Source: Mesostigma viride | Taxonomy: Eukaryota > Streptophyta > Mesostigmatophyceae > Mesostigmatales > Mesostigmataceae | Assembly: GCA_009746045.1 (NCBI GenBank) | Contig: RPFO01002157.1 | Coordinates: 1-37,563 of the forward strand | Direction of reading: 5' to 3' | DNA length: 37,563 bases | Shown: positions 1 to 9,962 of the stretch, one piece after another | Layout: the number at the start of each line of letters is the position of its first letter | Numbering within the stretch: the first letter of the stretch is position 1 | Notes under the pieces: generated by a model | Seen by the model: the letters and a program-made list of their open reading frames with translations, nothing else | Database searches by the model: none | Told to the model about the DNA's origin: nothing | Made by a program: the position numbers and the translations under genes

Positions 1-1737
1 AAAGGAGAGAATTTGGTTCCCCTGTGGACGCCGCAGATGGCTGTTAAGAACGACCAGCACCCTGTCCTCAGAACCAATCATCCCCTTCGGAACCGCTGGA
101 GGGTAGTGACGGGAAATCGGTGTCACTGGACCAGATTTATTGGAAACGCGTTGTCCTCCCATGCAATCGTCCTCTCCGCGGCTCGCCAGAGACTTGTAGT
201 TGCGATCCTCCTTCCTTGGACAGGCTGATGTTAGCCACCATGCAGCACACGCGAATACCTGGATCCCTCCTCACCGCCTCGTTGACGAGTTCACGAATCC
301 TCTCAGATTTACCTGTTCCCGCAGTTGGACTGGACGAGGATGGTGCTCTTGTGCGGGCCTCTAAATAGCGCATCCCAGCTGAAAGGCTTGATTTTCTCGG
401 ACGAGTACGTGTGAGTGAACGGGACTTGATCAGAGTCCGCCCCTTGCATAACGGGAGGTGCGATCTCGATCTTGCGAGCATCTGGCGATTTCCTGTAGCA
501 GTCATAGAATACCTGCCCCGATGGGTATTGGAGCGTGAATGGGCCGTTCTTCTCGTGCACCTTGTTGCAGATGAGGCAGATGTGGTCGTCACACTGTTGA
601 TACTTAACCCTCACGAGCTTGACGTCTGGAGACAACTCAATGCGGCCACATTCGAGGTAATCACATTCGGGGGCCACCTTCTCCATCGCGGCGAGAGATG
701 CAGAAATGTCGATGTCCTTGCCCGCCGCCTTCACCGTACACTCGCGACGTCCGCGAACCCTCTCCTCTTGAGCGATGCCGCCCAGTCGGAGGCGCACTCA
801 CTACCACCCCGCCAGAGACGTCGTCAGGCGAGTAAACGTTGATGAGATGGTCGAGGAAGTCGCTCGACGAGCCTTCGCATGTGCGCAGAATTCCCAGAGG
901 GTCGGTATCCCGAAACTTGTGCATCCCGACGCACCGAAAAAGACTGTCTCTCCTGTAGACGGCCTCGTCGATCACCGTATCCATTTTGCCAAAAAAGTCA
1001 GCTGGGTGGCGACAGATCTCGTCGAATTCTTCTTGACCGCTGACCTTGTATTTAAGCAGCTCGTGAGCGTCATCGTGAACAGGCGAAGAAGTGTCGAACG
1101 ATGCGCGCTTGATAAAATCGGTGAGGCCGCTGTACCAATACACTCTCGCGTCAAGGTCGGCAAGAACGAGACCGCGCACGACGATGTGGAAGGACGATTT
1201 GAACAGATCCTTCTTCATGCGAGACGCTGTGCTGACCTCGTAGCGAAAACCCTCCGTCGCGATGTTCAGGACGACTCGGCAATACTCGTCGTGCACACGG
1301 CGGAAGTGTCCTGGATAATCGATGTTTGCCAGACGCTCGTCATCTGGATCGACCTTGTCGTCTATGTCGACGTACGCCCACGACGGGTCGTCTGGCTTTA
1401 TGACTTCGTCGAGCGTGCGGCGAACGGGATGAGCAGCGCACTCCGCATAGATCCGCGAAAAGTCTGCGAGGTTGCCGTAATGCGCGTACTCGTTGGCGTC
1501 CGCGTGTTGATGCCACGCGCGCAAATGAAACGATGGCCGAGAGACACCCCGGCCTCTTTTGTGGGGGCCTTCTTGTAGCGCCATTGCGTGACGAGCTTGT
1601 TCATGGTCTCATGGGTGGCCTCGGGTGGTGGGTGGAGTAGAGCCAGCCACGGAATGTCCGAGTCCTTTATATTCCCACCGGATGTCGAAAAACTTCCAGA
1701 AGGTCCGACGAGACGACACGACTGGTGCAGACGACAT
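1..1737 (-). pseudogene. AEP primase fused to OBP-like superfamily 2 helicase, frameshifted and partial
   Basis: Three overlapping frames give one primase-helicase. In the frame ending at 661, the archaeo-eukaryotic primase motifs appear in order: a DxD motif (YVDIDD), an SFH motif (KSSFHIVV) and a third motif (VIDEAVYRR ... LFR). The next frame (797-309) carries a CLIC/H/C cluster like the zinc site after UL52-type primases. The third frame (592-137) has a Walker A (GTGKSE) followed by VCCMVANISLS, the pattern of herpesvirus-type origin-binding helicases. Near the left edge another frame reads VLVVLNSHLR, plausible for the next helicase block. The start is set at the ATG at 1737 because TCTA lies 18 nt upstream; reaching the primase core from there needs further frame changes at about 1,500-1,680. 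The role would be priming and unwinding for virus replication. It is broken, or the assembly has indel errors; the helicase C-terminus is off window. Confidence 0.8.
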
Positions 1738-1775
1738 GATATTATATTACATGTTTAGAAAAAAAAACATTTCGA
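1738..1775 (-). promoter_or_regulatory. TCTA promoter of the primase-helicase gene
   Basis: On the minus strand TCTA (plus 1756-1759) sits between a T-rich run and AT-rich TAATATAATATC, 18 nt before the ATG at 1737. Eight other starts in the element have the same layout. Confidence 0.5.
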
Positions 1776-1954
1776 TCAAAAAGTTTTGAAACCATCGACT
1801 CTTGACCTCGAGTGGAAAATTTGGGATGAAAGTTTTATTTACCGGATATTACGAGCGGTTTAGATTTCTCCCATGGCACGAGTGTTTTAAATGGGCTTAT
1901 GGTAAATATCTCCCACGGAAAACCTGTCCGTGTCAGAACTTACTGGCGACTTTT

Positions 1955-3049
1955 TTACAGGATTTTCCTCGGCCTCAGCCGACGCCCGCCAGTCTCGCCA
2001 CCCTGGGGGGTGAACTCACCCCCTTGTCGCTCGTAAAGGGCTCCTGTGAGCACGTCGTGTCCCATCAAGTCACCAGCCCATTTTCGCTTCTGCCACGACG
2101 CGCCCTTCAAAAAACGGGTGATGTAGGCCTGCCTCGTTGCATCGATTCCGTGGTAGATGCGGTTATAGCGGTTGCTGTACAGGGTGTGATCTATTGGATT
2201 GCCCGGAGACCTCGGGTTCTCGAATACGTACGCCTGGTTAGCTCTCGCCCCCAGTGCGTTAATCAGCTTAGAGTACCCATCTGGGATCTTGAAGTCATAG
2301 ACGCCGAAAGTCTCTCGCGTCTTGAATTTTTTGATGATGATGCGATGCTCGCTAGGAATGTATCCGTTCTCGTGCGGCCCGAGCTCGTCGATAGACCCGA
2401 CGATGCGCATCTGATCGTGGTCGTACCTGGTCGGAGGCAATTTCTCACCAGACAGATAGAGAAGACCCATCAGAGCTGCGTCGGAGGCCGGGTCCTTTTT
2501 GAACTCGGCGGCGGCGATCCGCTGGAGCTGCTCGTACGTGTGTCTCAGGGGCTTGTTCTCGGCCCTGTAGAACTTCCTGTCGAGATCGCCGACCTTCAGC
2601 TCACCGACCCGGGCAGCATACGCGTCCGTCACGTCGCGTGGGAGCCTCTTCTCGGATGGCATCATTCGATTCACCCCGTTGACGACTCCAAGAAGGTTCT
2701 TCTCGTTCTCCCTCCACGCGTCCTCTTTCGAATGCGCGAGATTGCGTTTGGGTTCCGAGGTCTCGTGGACGACGCGAAGGACAAGGGCGGTGTCGGCGAG
2801 GCAGTCGACCGACTCGTCTTGCGAGCACCCCATTTTGTCGAGGAGAACTCGCAGCCTGCCGATGTAACCTTTCGCGGTTCTGCGCGTCGCCCCGCGCTCT
2901 TTCGAGGGCCTGCCAGGCTCGTGATGCTCTGGCCGGGCATCCGCTGCGGCGACGGCCTCGTTGAACGTCCAATATCGCCCATCGCTAACTCGTGCGGTAG
3001 TTTCGCCGGGATGAATCGGTTCCGGCGAGGGTGGAGATGTCGCCTCCAA
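1955..3049 (-). CDS. Tyrosine recombinase/integrase (catalytic part intact)
   Basis: This is a 364-aa open frame with the full tyrosine-recombinase active site. The first arginine, R208, is in LPPTRYDHDQM. The beta-strand lysine is K243, in KFKTRETFGVYDF. The second arginine, R306, is in GIDATRQAYIT. H331 is in LMGHD and the nucleophile Y339 is in GALY. The usual first histidine of the second box is replaced (D in GIDATR). The LPP-R-D opening and FKT strand are typical of integrases from PLVs and virophages. It would catalyse integration into host DNA. The frame opens just after a stop at about 3,074, and the listed first codon is TTG, so this is not a natural start. It is probably the C-terminal part of a longer protein whose N-terminus is the adjacent ORF at 3,050-3,582, joined across one frameshift. 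Confidence 0.88.
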   Translation of the reverse strand: MEATSPPSPEPIHPGETTARVSDGRYWTFNEAVAAADARPEHHEPGRPSKERGATRRTAKGYIGRLRVLLDKMGCSQDESVDCLADTALVLRVVHETSEPKRNLAHSKEDAWRENEKNLLGVVNGVNRMMPSEKRLPRDVTDAYAARVGELKVGDLDRKFYRAENKPLRHTYEQLQRIAAAEFKKDPASDAALMGLLYLSGEKLPPTRYDHDQMRIVGSIDELGPHENGYIPSEHRIIIKKFKTRETFGVYDFKIPDGYSKLINALGARANQAYVFENPRSPGNPIDHTLYSNRYNRIYHGIDATRQAYITRFLKGASWQKRKWAGDLMGHDVLTGALYERQGGEFTPQGGETGGRRLRPRKIL

Positions 3050-3582
3050 GCCGATTTTGTCCGCGCACTCTGGTTATTTGCGATCCATCGGTCACTCGGA
3101 TTCCAGACGCCCTTCTTGACCTTGCTCTTGGCCGAGATGCAGTTCGTCTGGTCGCGGGCGATGGCTCGCCTCTTCGCCTGGGCCCGTCGCCACTGCTCGC
3201 GACGCTCTTCACAGTCACCGTCATTTGATGACTGAACATTAGACAATTTTTTTGCCCGTGGCTTTTTATACCCCACGGGGTGGATTCTTGGGCGTCCTCT
3301 GGGCCGCTTTGGTTCGTGTCGTTTTTCCGTTTTGGAGGGTAACCGCCCACGTGGACGCCTGCGATCGCTCACCAAGGCGAGGATAGCCAATCGGATTTCG
3401 GGTTTCATATCGTGACAGGTGGACGGAATCGTGTCGTTGTGGCCAGCTTCTTGAAGGATCCTAACGACACGTTCTAACGTTTTAGTCCGAGACGATCCCG
3501 CGCAGTACCGAAGCAGTGCTTGAGTGTCTAGAACGTACTCCTTCTCGACGCCAGTGTATCGTTTTGCGGGCGAAGGATTCAT
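3050..3582 (-). CDS. AT-hook N-terminal region of the integrase, or a separate small DNA-binding protein
   Basis: The frame starts at ATG 3582, just after the packaging ATPase stop and an AT-rich gap. It is very basic and carries a canonical AT-hook core (KRPRGRPRI) plus a second, weaker one (RRPRGRLP). Coherent protein character lasts to about 3,050, where the frame runs into nonsense antisense to the integrase while the integrase frame takes over. The simplest reading is one protein of about 530-540 aa with AT-hooks before the recombinase domain and a single indel near 3,000-3,075. AT-hooks bind the minor groove of AT-rich DNA and could guide the recombinase or bind element ends; that role is inference. 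Two separate genes remain possible. Confidence 0.55.
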
Positions 3583-3603
3583 GTTATATTATAATCAGAG
3601 AAT
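3583..3603 (-). promoter_or_regulatory. AT-rich upstream region of the integrase gene, without TCTA
   Basis: The 21 nt between the ATPase stop and the integrase ATG read TCTGATTATAATATAAC on the minus strand. This is TATA-like but lacks the TCTA core found before most other genes, so expression timing may differ. It is too short to prove a promoter. Confidence 0.3.
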
Positions 3604-4488
3604 TTATTTTATCGACAAGAAAACATTGAAGTTCTTTCGAAACATTTTTTTCGGGTCGCGTTGGTCGAAGTCGATCCCGAAAAAACTATGAGGGTCGTCC
3701 TTGACGGCGTGATCCCACAGCGCGAGAAACTCGTCTGGCGCCACGGCTCCTGCGCTCTCTTCCGCGATCTGACGCGCGGCCCTGTGGTCTTTTGTGCGAA
3801 AGAGAGCCAGAAAACTGATATTGGCTCGCACTGCTCTAGGGACACCACCGCTGGTGTACGCTTGCGTAAGGAAAATCATACTCGTTAGGAAATGCCTGTG
3901 CTTGAAAGCAAAAGCCGCGACAGCGTTCTTGGAAGAGCTTTGGTAGAGTGCGCTCCCTTGCATATCGTCAATCAGAATCAGTGAGCTAGGAGGACCGTGC
4001 TCGAACCTGGTCTCGGGTTTCGTCCAGTTCATGGCGTCTAGACGCAGATACATCGACAGCTCCATCAAATCTTCGTTTTTCTTTCCGTGGACGTATTCGC
4101 GTTGAAACGTTTCCCACACCCTGAGATCGTCCTTGTACCGCTCGTACTCGTGGAGGTCAGATTTGATGTGATCCACCATTCCATCGAATGCCAGGTTGGA
4201 GTACACTTCCATCTCCATCACTGGCTCGGGGAGCTCTTTGTACTTTGGCTCCGTGTGTGCGGATCCACTGATAAGGTAGAGCTTGTCGAATGAGTTGTTA
4301 GTGAAATAAGTCTTCGCCATGTTGACCGCCGCGGTTGTTTTTCCCGAACGCCTCGCCCCACAAAAGTTGGCAATGAAGTGCAAGCTCGGCATGTTTTGCG
4401 GGGCGGGACGCTGAGGGGCGTATCGCTGCTTGATGTCCCTATTCTCCAGCGATTGAATTCGTCGCTCTTCGATGACAGCCATTACCAT
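3604..4488 (-). CDS. A32-like FtsK-HerA family genome-packaging ATPase
   Basis: An intact 294-aa protein. Walker A is GARRSGKT at residues 44-51, Walker B is LILIDD at 170-175, and a sensor-like strand IFLTQ lies at 205-209. These features and the length fit the A32-type packaging ATPases shared by PLVs, virophages, Polintons and large DNA viruses, which drive genome translocation into the capsid. Two starts are possible (4488 and 4482, M1 or M3). The gene begins 12 nt after the stop of the coiled-coil gene, has no TCTA of its own, and is probably co-transcribed from the promoter near 5,040. It is one of the few element genes without a frameshift. Confidence 0.9.
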   Translation of the reverse strand: MVMAVIEERRIQSLENRDIKQRYAPQRPAPQNMPSLHFIANFCGARRSGKTTAAVNMAKTYFTNNSFDKLYLISGSAHTEPKYKELPEPVMEMEVYSNLAFDGMVDHIKSDLHEYERYKDDLRVWETFQREYVHGKKNEDLMELSMYLRLDAMNWTKPETRFEHGPPSSLILIDDMQGSALYQSSSKNAVAAFAFKHRHFLTSMIFLTQAYTSGGVPRAVRANISFLALFRTKDHRAARQIAEESAGAVAPDEFLALWDHAVKDDPHSFFGIDFDQRDPKKMFRKNFNVFLSIK

Positions 4489-4500
4489 TCTTAAGACATT

Positions 4501-5028
4501 TTATTCCTCCAATGAAGCGAGGAGGGATGCCCGGATGGCGGCCATGCGAATCTCGTACGGGGTCATCGCGACAGGGGGCGGGGGTGGCGGTGGAAGCTGG
4601 CGGGTCTTGATCGGGGGTGGCGGGGTGTCCGGCTCTGACTCCCTTGGTTTTCGCCCCCGTCTAGGTTTCGGCGTGTCGGCGGGTGTCGAGGCGACGCTGT
4701 CTTCCGCAAGAAGGCGTTCGATGCGCGATTTATTTCGAGCTTCTTGCAGCTCGAGTTCAACGAGCCTTTGTCGCTGGATTTCCAGTTCCTTCGCGAGGAC
4801 CTTGCGCTTCGTTATCTCTGCCTCCTTTTCATCGTTCCGTCTCTTCTCCCTCTCTGCCTTTGAGCGCTGTTGATAAATCCTCATCTTGTCACGTAGGGCC
4901 TTTTTCTGTTCGTCGTTCAACGGCTGTCCTTTTCGAATCGTCCTGACCAGGTCCACCTGCTCTTCCCGCGTCTCGGCGAAGGTCTCGTCCTGGAAGCTCA
5001 TTGGGGTCTCTGAAGCCTCAGAGGCCAT
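4501..5028 (-). CDS. Coiled-coil protein with basic AT-hook-like stretch and polyproline tail, function unknown
   Basis: An intact 175-aa ORF. Residues about 35-115 are rich in E, K, R, Q and L in a heptad-like pattern, predicting a long coiled coil. Next comes a basic KPRRGRKPRE stretch like an AT-hook, then proline runs (TPPPP and LPPPPPPP) and a short hydrophobic C-terminus. I do not recognise a family. It is the first leftward gene, starting 14 nt from a TCTA inside the palindromic promoter, directly upstream of the packaging ATPase. The order suggests a packaging or virion accessory role, but this is inference only. Confidence 0.7.
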   Translation of the reverse strand: MASEASETPMSFQDETFAETREEQVDLVRTIRKGQPLNDEQKKALRDKMRIYQQRSKAEREKRRNDEKEAEITKRKVLAKELEIQRQRLVELELQEARNKSRIERLLAEDSVASTPADTPKPRRGRKPRESEPDTPPPPIKTRQLPPPPPPPVAMTPYEIRMAAIRASLLASLEE

Positions 5029-5052
5029 GTTTATATTCTACGTAGATAATAA
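5029..5052. promoter_or_regulatory. Bidirectional TCTA promoter with perfect palindrome
   Basis: The 24-nt gap between two divergent ATGs contains the perfect palindrome TCTACGTAGA (5037-5046). It presents TCTA to the rightward gene (12 nt before ATG 5053) and, on the other strand, to the leftward gene (14 nt before ATG 5028). Both flanks are AT-rich. One site therefore appears to drive both arms of the element. Confidence 0.6.
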
Positions 5053-6754
5053 ATGGTCGTGCTTACAACCCTGAGCAGACCGACAAACCTCGCCACCGGG
5101 TTAACGCTCGACCCCGAAATGGAGGAGCGTGTTTCTGCTGTCGAAACGGACATCGACGGGCTTGAGACTAGCGTGTCGTCGCTTCTGAGCAAGTCGCACC
5201 CATTTGATGAGTCGCTTGTCGTCGACGGATTCAAAATTTTTTATCCAAGCCAACCGACAAATTTGCGAATCGGGACGATTACGACGACGAAACCGCGAGT
5301 GACCCATCGGAACTCGTCTACAACCTCGTCGTGAACGGGTATTCGTATTTCAAGAAGGCACTACGATAGTCGACGATCTCACTCTAAACGAACCGTACCT
5401 TACGGCGAAAGTGGGAGCAAACCAATACCACGTCTTCGACTTCAGTCCTGACACGCTGCTAGACCCCGGCGGCAGAGTCCTGACCCGCGCGCAACTGGAC
5501 TATCTTTTCGACCAACACGGAGTAGGCACCACGTCGATAACTAATTTGAACGGGGATTTCGTCCTTCATCTCGAAGACGGGACGACCGTGTCGCACCAAA
5601 ACGCGTTCAGCGTCATCAACGACCAGGATGTGCGAGTTCAGCTTCCTTACAATGTTACTAAAGGCGACGCGAGTGGGATTTGTAAATATACGTATCGCGA
5701 CTATCACATGACCCAATCGGCCATGGGCGATAACGTCGTGGATGGAACAGTGGGGTATCCGTATTTTTCCGATGCGTTCTTTGGACTCGGCGGATCTCGA
5801 TTCAACGGCCTCCCTCTCCGCGTGGAGTTGTTGTCTTTCCACGATTCGCGACGACAACCGCCGCCTTCCACTAACTGGGAGATCGTTCACCATCACGCGT
5901 ACCTACTCGCCACTCACGGATTGGAGAATGGGACCGATTGAACCTTTGAACGCATCCACTGGAGCACCACTCCCGCCAATGCTACATGGGAGGTAGTGGA
6001 GGGTACGACCCTCAAACAGGGCATTAAGATGACGACCCCTTTCGCGTACCAACGCAAACTTCCCATCAGGTGGTACATGAATTCCACACAGCTCACGCCG
6101 ACCACCCCGACGATCGGCGGAGTCTCCCTCTCGCAAAACGGAGGACTGCGCGGGGAAGACGCCGTAATCACCGCGCCAGTAGCGGCAGACAGTAATAAGT
6201 TTTTGAACTACGAGATAGACGTATACAACGACTCCACCCTTACCGCATGCAGCACCCAAAAAGGGGGATGTTTATATGCGTTTCAAAATGAGCCAGCTTC
6301 ACCCGGCATCCGGACCCCGAGTTCGTACATTTCGTACCTCAATCCTGTAAAAATCGCGATTAACGGCGTGTACGCAGACCATGGCGTTGGATGGGGGAAG
6401 TCGTTGAATCCTCTCACCGGTTTTCATCTGATGGCGAACGGGGTGTCTCAAGTGGCGTTGGACGGGAAGTTGACGACAACAACGTTCCAAAACCCATCCG
6501 AAGGCGATGATGTAGAACTCAGATACAGGATCGTAACCGTAAAGGACTCGCCAAACCTGTCAGGAGAGACCGTGGAGATAGACGGCCCCGCTACGACGCT
6601 CCATTCTCTAGAATCGTTCTCGCGCCACTCCGTGACCACGCTGCAAACAGAAGCTTCGAAATACTACTTTGAAGGATCTCCCGAAAAATTCTTTTTGGTA
6701 AAAACAGCCACTCCGGCCCGAGCAAATGTGTTGTTTTTTCAGAGCAGCTCATAG
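5053..6754 (+). pseudogene. Large beta-rich structural/fibre-like protein, frameshifted
   Basis: It starts at ATG 5053, 12 nt after TCTA. The first 50 residues contain a heptad-like segment (VSAVETDIDGLETSVSSLL) typical of trimeric fibre stalks. The rest is rich in G, T, S, N and aromatic residues without membrane segments, consistent with beta-structured virion surface protein. The sense frame changes near 5,250-5,345 (two steps) and near 5,940; each switch restores protein-like sequence, so the original was one product of roughly 560 aa ending at the TAG at 6752-6754. I recognise no named family. Position at the head of the rightward structural block supports a virion fibre or minor structural role. 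Either decayed or affected by indel errors. Confidence 0.55.
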
Positions 6755-6768
6755 ACGGCCCATTTCTA

Positions 6769-8353
6769 TTGTGTTTTCAGCTATATTTGGGCAGCAACGA
6801 TGCCTTTGTCTCGTTCGCGGAAAATACTATGTCTTTGACGAACAAATATCACCCGGCCACGACAGATGCCCATCAGAATTGGAGAAATGCAGCTACGACG
6901 CATTGGGGTATGCTGGGTATCAATCTTCACCACAGTGACTATGCACTCGACCTGTTTGACAATCTGAAGTCGAAGGTTCGATACACGTTAAACTCATCAT
7001 GGAGGCAACAAAACAGCTACTGGGTGGCATTTAGAAGAAAGTCGGATGGAAAGGTGGAGCGTTATATATCAAAAACAACTCCTCAAGAACTTAGTGACAT
7101 GACTAAATATCAAACTCGTCCGGTATATTTACAACCACTCCTACAGACATTCTTGACCCGTACATTCCGATGCCCCTCCGACCAGTCTTCCACTTGAGCG
7201 GAGAGTACCATGGCGCGCATGTCTGGCCCATTAAGGACGACCTCCAAGACATAGAGTTCGACTCTCTAAAAACCAACAACCCATCCGGAGCGTACACAGC
7301 CGTCGGCGACGTGTTGGAGCTGCGTCACAGGTCCACCTCGTCGAGGAATTGTAGCATTTTCGGGAAATATAGCGTAACAAAACCCGTGCCAGGTGTTGCG
7401 AATACTTGGTTCAAGGAGCTAACACTCACGAATGAGAGTGTCATACGAACGGTTGTTAAGTGCCCGATGTTCAATACGGCGTGCAAATGAACGAATATAC
7501 TGCCAAAATATATGGGATTCTACCAGCTCGTCAGTCGGTGAGGAAGTTTTATGTAAGACTTGGATTTTCAAACACCAAGTTGAGCAATGATCCATTGCTT
7601 ATCAGCGTAGTCGTCGGAGAATCGTGGACTGGTGGTTTTTCTACAACGACAATATCAAAATCCTCGTCATACGTTGACATAACCTGTGATCATATTTCAC
7701 TGGTTGATCCTCCAGTTACTGGTATGATCCATTTGGCGACCGTGACGTTCCAGGTATTAGATCCAACAGTATCTGGCCCGAGCCCGCTTTTATTTGCTTC
7801 CAGCCTAAGCTACTATTATGGATCAAGTCTGTCGTCGATCGGCGGCAATCACGGGATGGACGTGGCCCTGTATGAAGATGTCCGAGAGACTCGACGTATA
7901 TCCCATACAATATTGGAAGCAGATTCTTTGGTCGGTCTGAGGCAGCCCATATACGACTACCCGCTTCCGCAATTTTGGCACGGCGCCCCTGTGGCCGTGA
8001 TGTCTTTCCACGACCCGGCAACGCAATCGGAACTAACTCTTCCGACCGCGTTGACCAATATCCTTGTCAGGTTAACATTTGATAACAACCCGCCAACGAT
8101 TCTCGACATATCAAACCCATATCGCTTAACGGCTAGCGGCCTGTCCGTCTGGCCGGAAAACGTTATCATTGGCAGCAACTGGAATGTTGTTTCGGGGTAC
8201 GAAGAGGATGAAGGGGTGTTTGAAATCGCCTTGAGGATTCCTCGCATCACCACTGACACGTCAACAAACATAGCACTATCTACGGCGTTTTGTAAGTCAC
8301 GCGCTGGAAAAATGGCCGCGTCGACTAACAAGACCCTCACTTGGACGCTATAA
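6769..8353 (+). pseudogene. Second beta-rich structural protein region, frameshifted
   Basis: Coding character continues in three frames: to about 7,150, then to 7,490, then 7,460-8,353, the last a clean run of nearly 300 residues ending in TAA. It is rich in S, T, V, Y and N with alternating hydrophobics, so probably beta-sheet. A TCTA at 6765-6768 follows the stop of the previous gene, suggesting a separate gene, but the first in-frame ATG is 61 nt downstream (6829). It could instead be the distal part of the preceding protein. One short motif, SFHD after a G-hP-h stretch, appears in both this and the preceding gene, hinting at a shared fold. No family recognised. Confidence 0.5.
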
Positions 8354-8375
8354 AAATCTATGATTATACTCAGAA
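8345..8375 (+). promoter_or_regulatory. TCTA promoter of the C2H2 gene
   Basis: TATAAAAATCTA overlaps and follows the previous stop codon; TCTA is at 8357-8360, 15 nt before ATG 8376. This favours 8376 over the upstream non-ATG opening of the alternative frame. Confidence 0.5.
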
Positions 8376-9217
8376 ATGGTGAGGCGTCAAAAAACAGCAA
8401 GGCGTCGTCCTTTGGGCAAAAGGGGAAAAACCAAGCGAAAGGTCGCACCCCAGTCGCGGGTGACCGCTTCATCGACCAACACCATTGTCATCCACAGCGC
8501 GCCGGTCCGAAGAGCGGTGAACAGAGGCAAGGTCGCAGAGGCGCGAGGGTTCAAGGACGCCCTTCTGATGGCGTCAGTCATGGCGAACTCAAGACCGGTC
8601 GCGTACCCCCCGTTATCCGCGTATGTCCAACCGGCACCTGTCGCGGCTCCCGAACCGGTTGTCGTCGATGCGGGCTGGAGGCACCCCCCGAGCCTGCGGG
8701 TGTATCTGTCGGAAAGCGAGTCCAGGTGGGGGGCACGAGGTGGAAATGCCCACCCGGGTGTAAAAGCACGTTCGCAAACGAAAAAAACCTCCTTCTGCAT
8801 CTCAGGAGGGTCCACAACACGGTAGTCGGAATCCCAAAAGAGGGCGCGGAAAAAAATCTCACAAGAGTAAACATGAGCAACCCGCTGTTCACCGACGCCG
8901 AGATGCTCGAGATATCACAATGGATGACCCTTCACACAAACGTCCCCCGAGAATTTATCGAATCAGCCATGCTTTATTGTAGGAAGAAGCCGCTCACAGG
9001 GAAAAAAAAGCGTGCTATCAAAAGGGCGATGGCACATAAAGAAGAGGGCGTGGTCAAGGTTTTTGGGACAAACGAAATTACTTCTGAGCTAATGTCAGAC
9101 GAAGTGGCCGATGAAGGAGTTCATCCAGGAGACGCTGACACTCACTCTTCGCACGGAGAACCGGACTCGCGGGACGCTAGTGGATCCGGTGTGGGACATC
9201 CCGGCGGGGCTCCTTGA
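8376..9217 (+). pseudogene. Basic C2H2 zinc-finger protein, one frameshift
   Basis: The N-terminal frame from ATG 8376 is strongly basic (RRQKTARRRPLGKRGKTKRK) and alanine/proline-rich. Around 8,670-8,690 sense passes to another frame, which contains a C2H2 finger at about 8,747-8,818: CPPGC, then an FANEKNLLLHLRRVH stretch (Cx3C, Hx4H). A conserved-looking helical region follows (TDAEMLEISQWMTLH...) ending in a lysine-rich stretch. The second frame stays open to 9217, overlapping the penton-like gene by about 100 nt. A nucleic-acid-binding virion or regulatory protein is likely; genome condensation is a guess from the basic N-terminus. A second possible start (MSNPLF, near 8,874) could make the helical part a separate protein. 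Confidence 0.6.
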
Positions 9218-9932
9218 CGACTATCACGACGTCGGGCTTACCCTCATGACCATCCCGTTCGAACAGACTCACATAAGCGAGGAAATCGATACTTCACTGT
9301 CCGTTTGTCTGGCAGCGAGTCGCCCGTCAAGGTGACTTTGCCGCTCGGCTCCTACACGACCATCGAAAACCGGAAAAAATATCGAGGACGCTTTGAAGGC
9401 GGTGGATGCCGGGTTCTCGGTCACGTACAACAGGGCGACTAGCCTTTTTACCGTGACCAATGCCGTCGAGTTCTCTATCTCGGTGGATGAGCCAACGGGC
9501 CGGGTGTTGGGGCTCATGGAAGGCTCTTATTCTCTCACAGGCGCCCTCGCTAGCAATCGGCCAGCAACGAATGGGAGACTGCGAATGGTGTATGTGTATA
9601 GTGACATCGTCCGGGGAAATGTGATATCATCATCGACAGGAACTGGATATGGAGGTCTTTTGGCAGTTTGCCCCAATATGTCGCAGTTCTTAGAACCCAT
9701 TGTTTGGCAGGCAGCGAACCCTTTGTGGCAGCATCTCAAGGACTCTCCCAGCAACATCACGATCCGACTGCTCGACGAAGACGACGCTCCTATAACTGTC
9801 TACTCTGACTGGGCTCTTCAGCTCTCCTTCCGCATAAGCCCTCAGAAGGCGATGGGGATAGAGGCTAGGAAGATCGGGAGCGTTTTGAAATACATGGCCT
9901 CGATAGGACCGTCCAGCCACAAACCAGATTAA
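9111..9932 (+). pseudogene. Penton-like minor capsid protein (single jelly roll), frameshifted
   Basis: From ATG 9111 the sense frame changes at about 9,290 and 9,375, then runs clean to the stop at 9930-9932. The order of motifs follows the Polinton/adintovirus minor capsid (penton) family as I know it: an N-terminal block with a VGLTLMTIPF strand, TLPLGSYTTIE, an LGL turn, VYVYSDIV, a GGLLAV strand and C-terminal ITIRLLDEDDAPI followed by LQLSFRI. Length (about 270 aa) also fits. The product would form capsid vertices. The A-run at one break (9,375) is a place where a sequencing indel is plausible. The gene overlaps the end of the preceding ORF and has no TCTA directly upstream. A structure prediction against known pentons would settle the family. 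Confidence 0.6.
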
Positions 9933-9962
9933 TTTCTCAGCCATCTAGTACTGTCGAGGACG
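9933..9962 (+). promoter_or_regulatory. TCTA promoter of the pVI-like gene
   Basis: TCTA at 9944-9947 lies 15 nt before ATG 9963, in the short gap after the penton-like stop. The flanks are less AT-rich than at other sites. Confidence 0.45.

Noticed and set aside
775-1578. A 267-codon plus-strand ORF.
   Set aside because: It is antisense to the primase core; the primase motifs lie on the minus strand.
1802-3235. A 477-codon plus-strand ORF.
   Set aside because: It is antisense to the recombinase, whose catalytic residues are all present on the minus strand.
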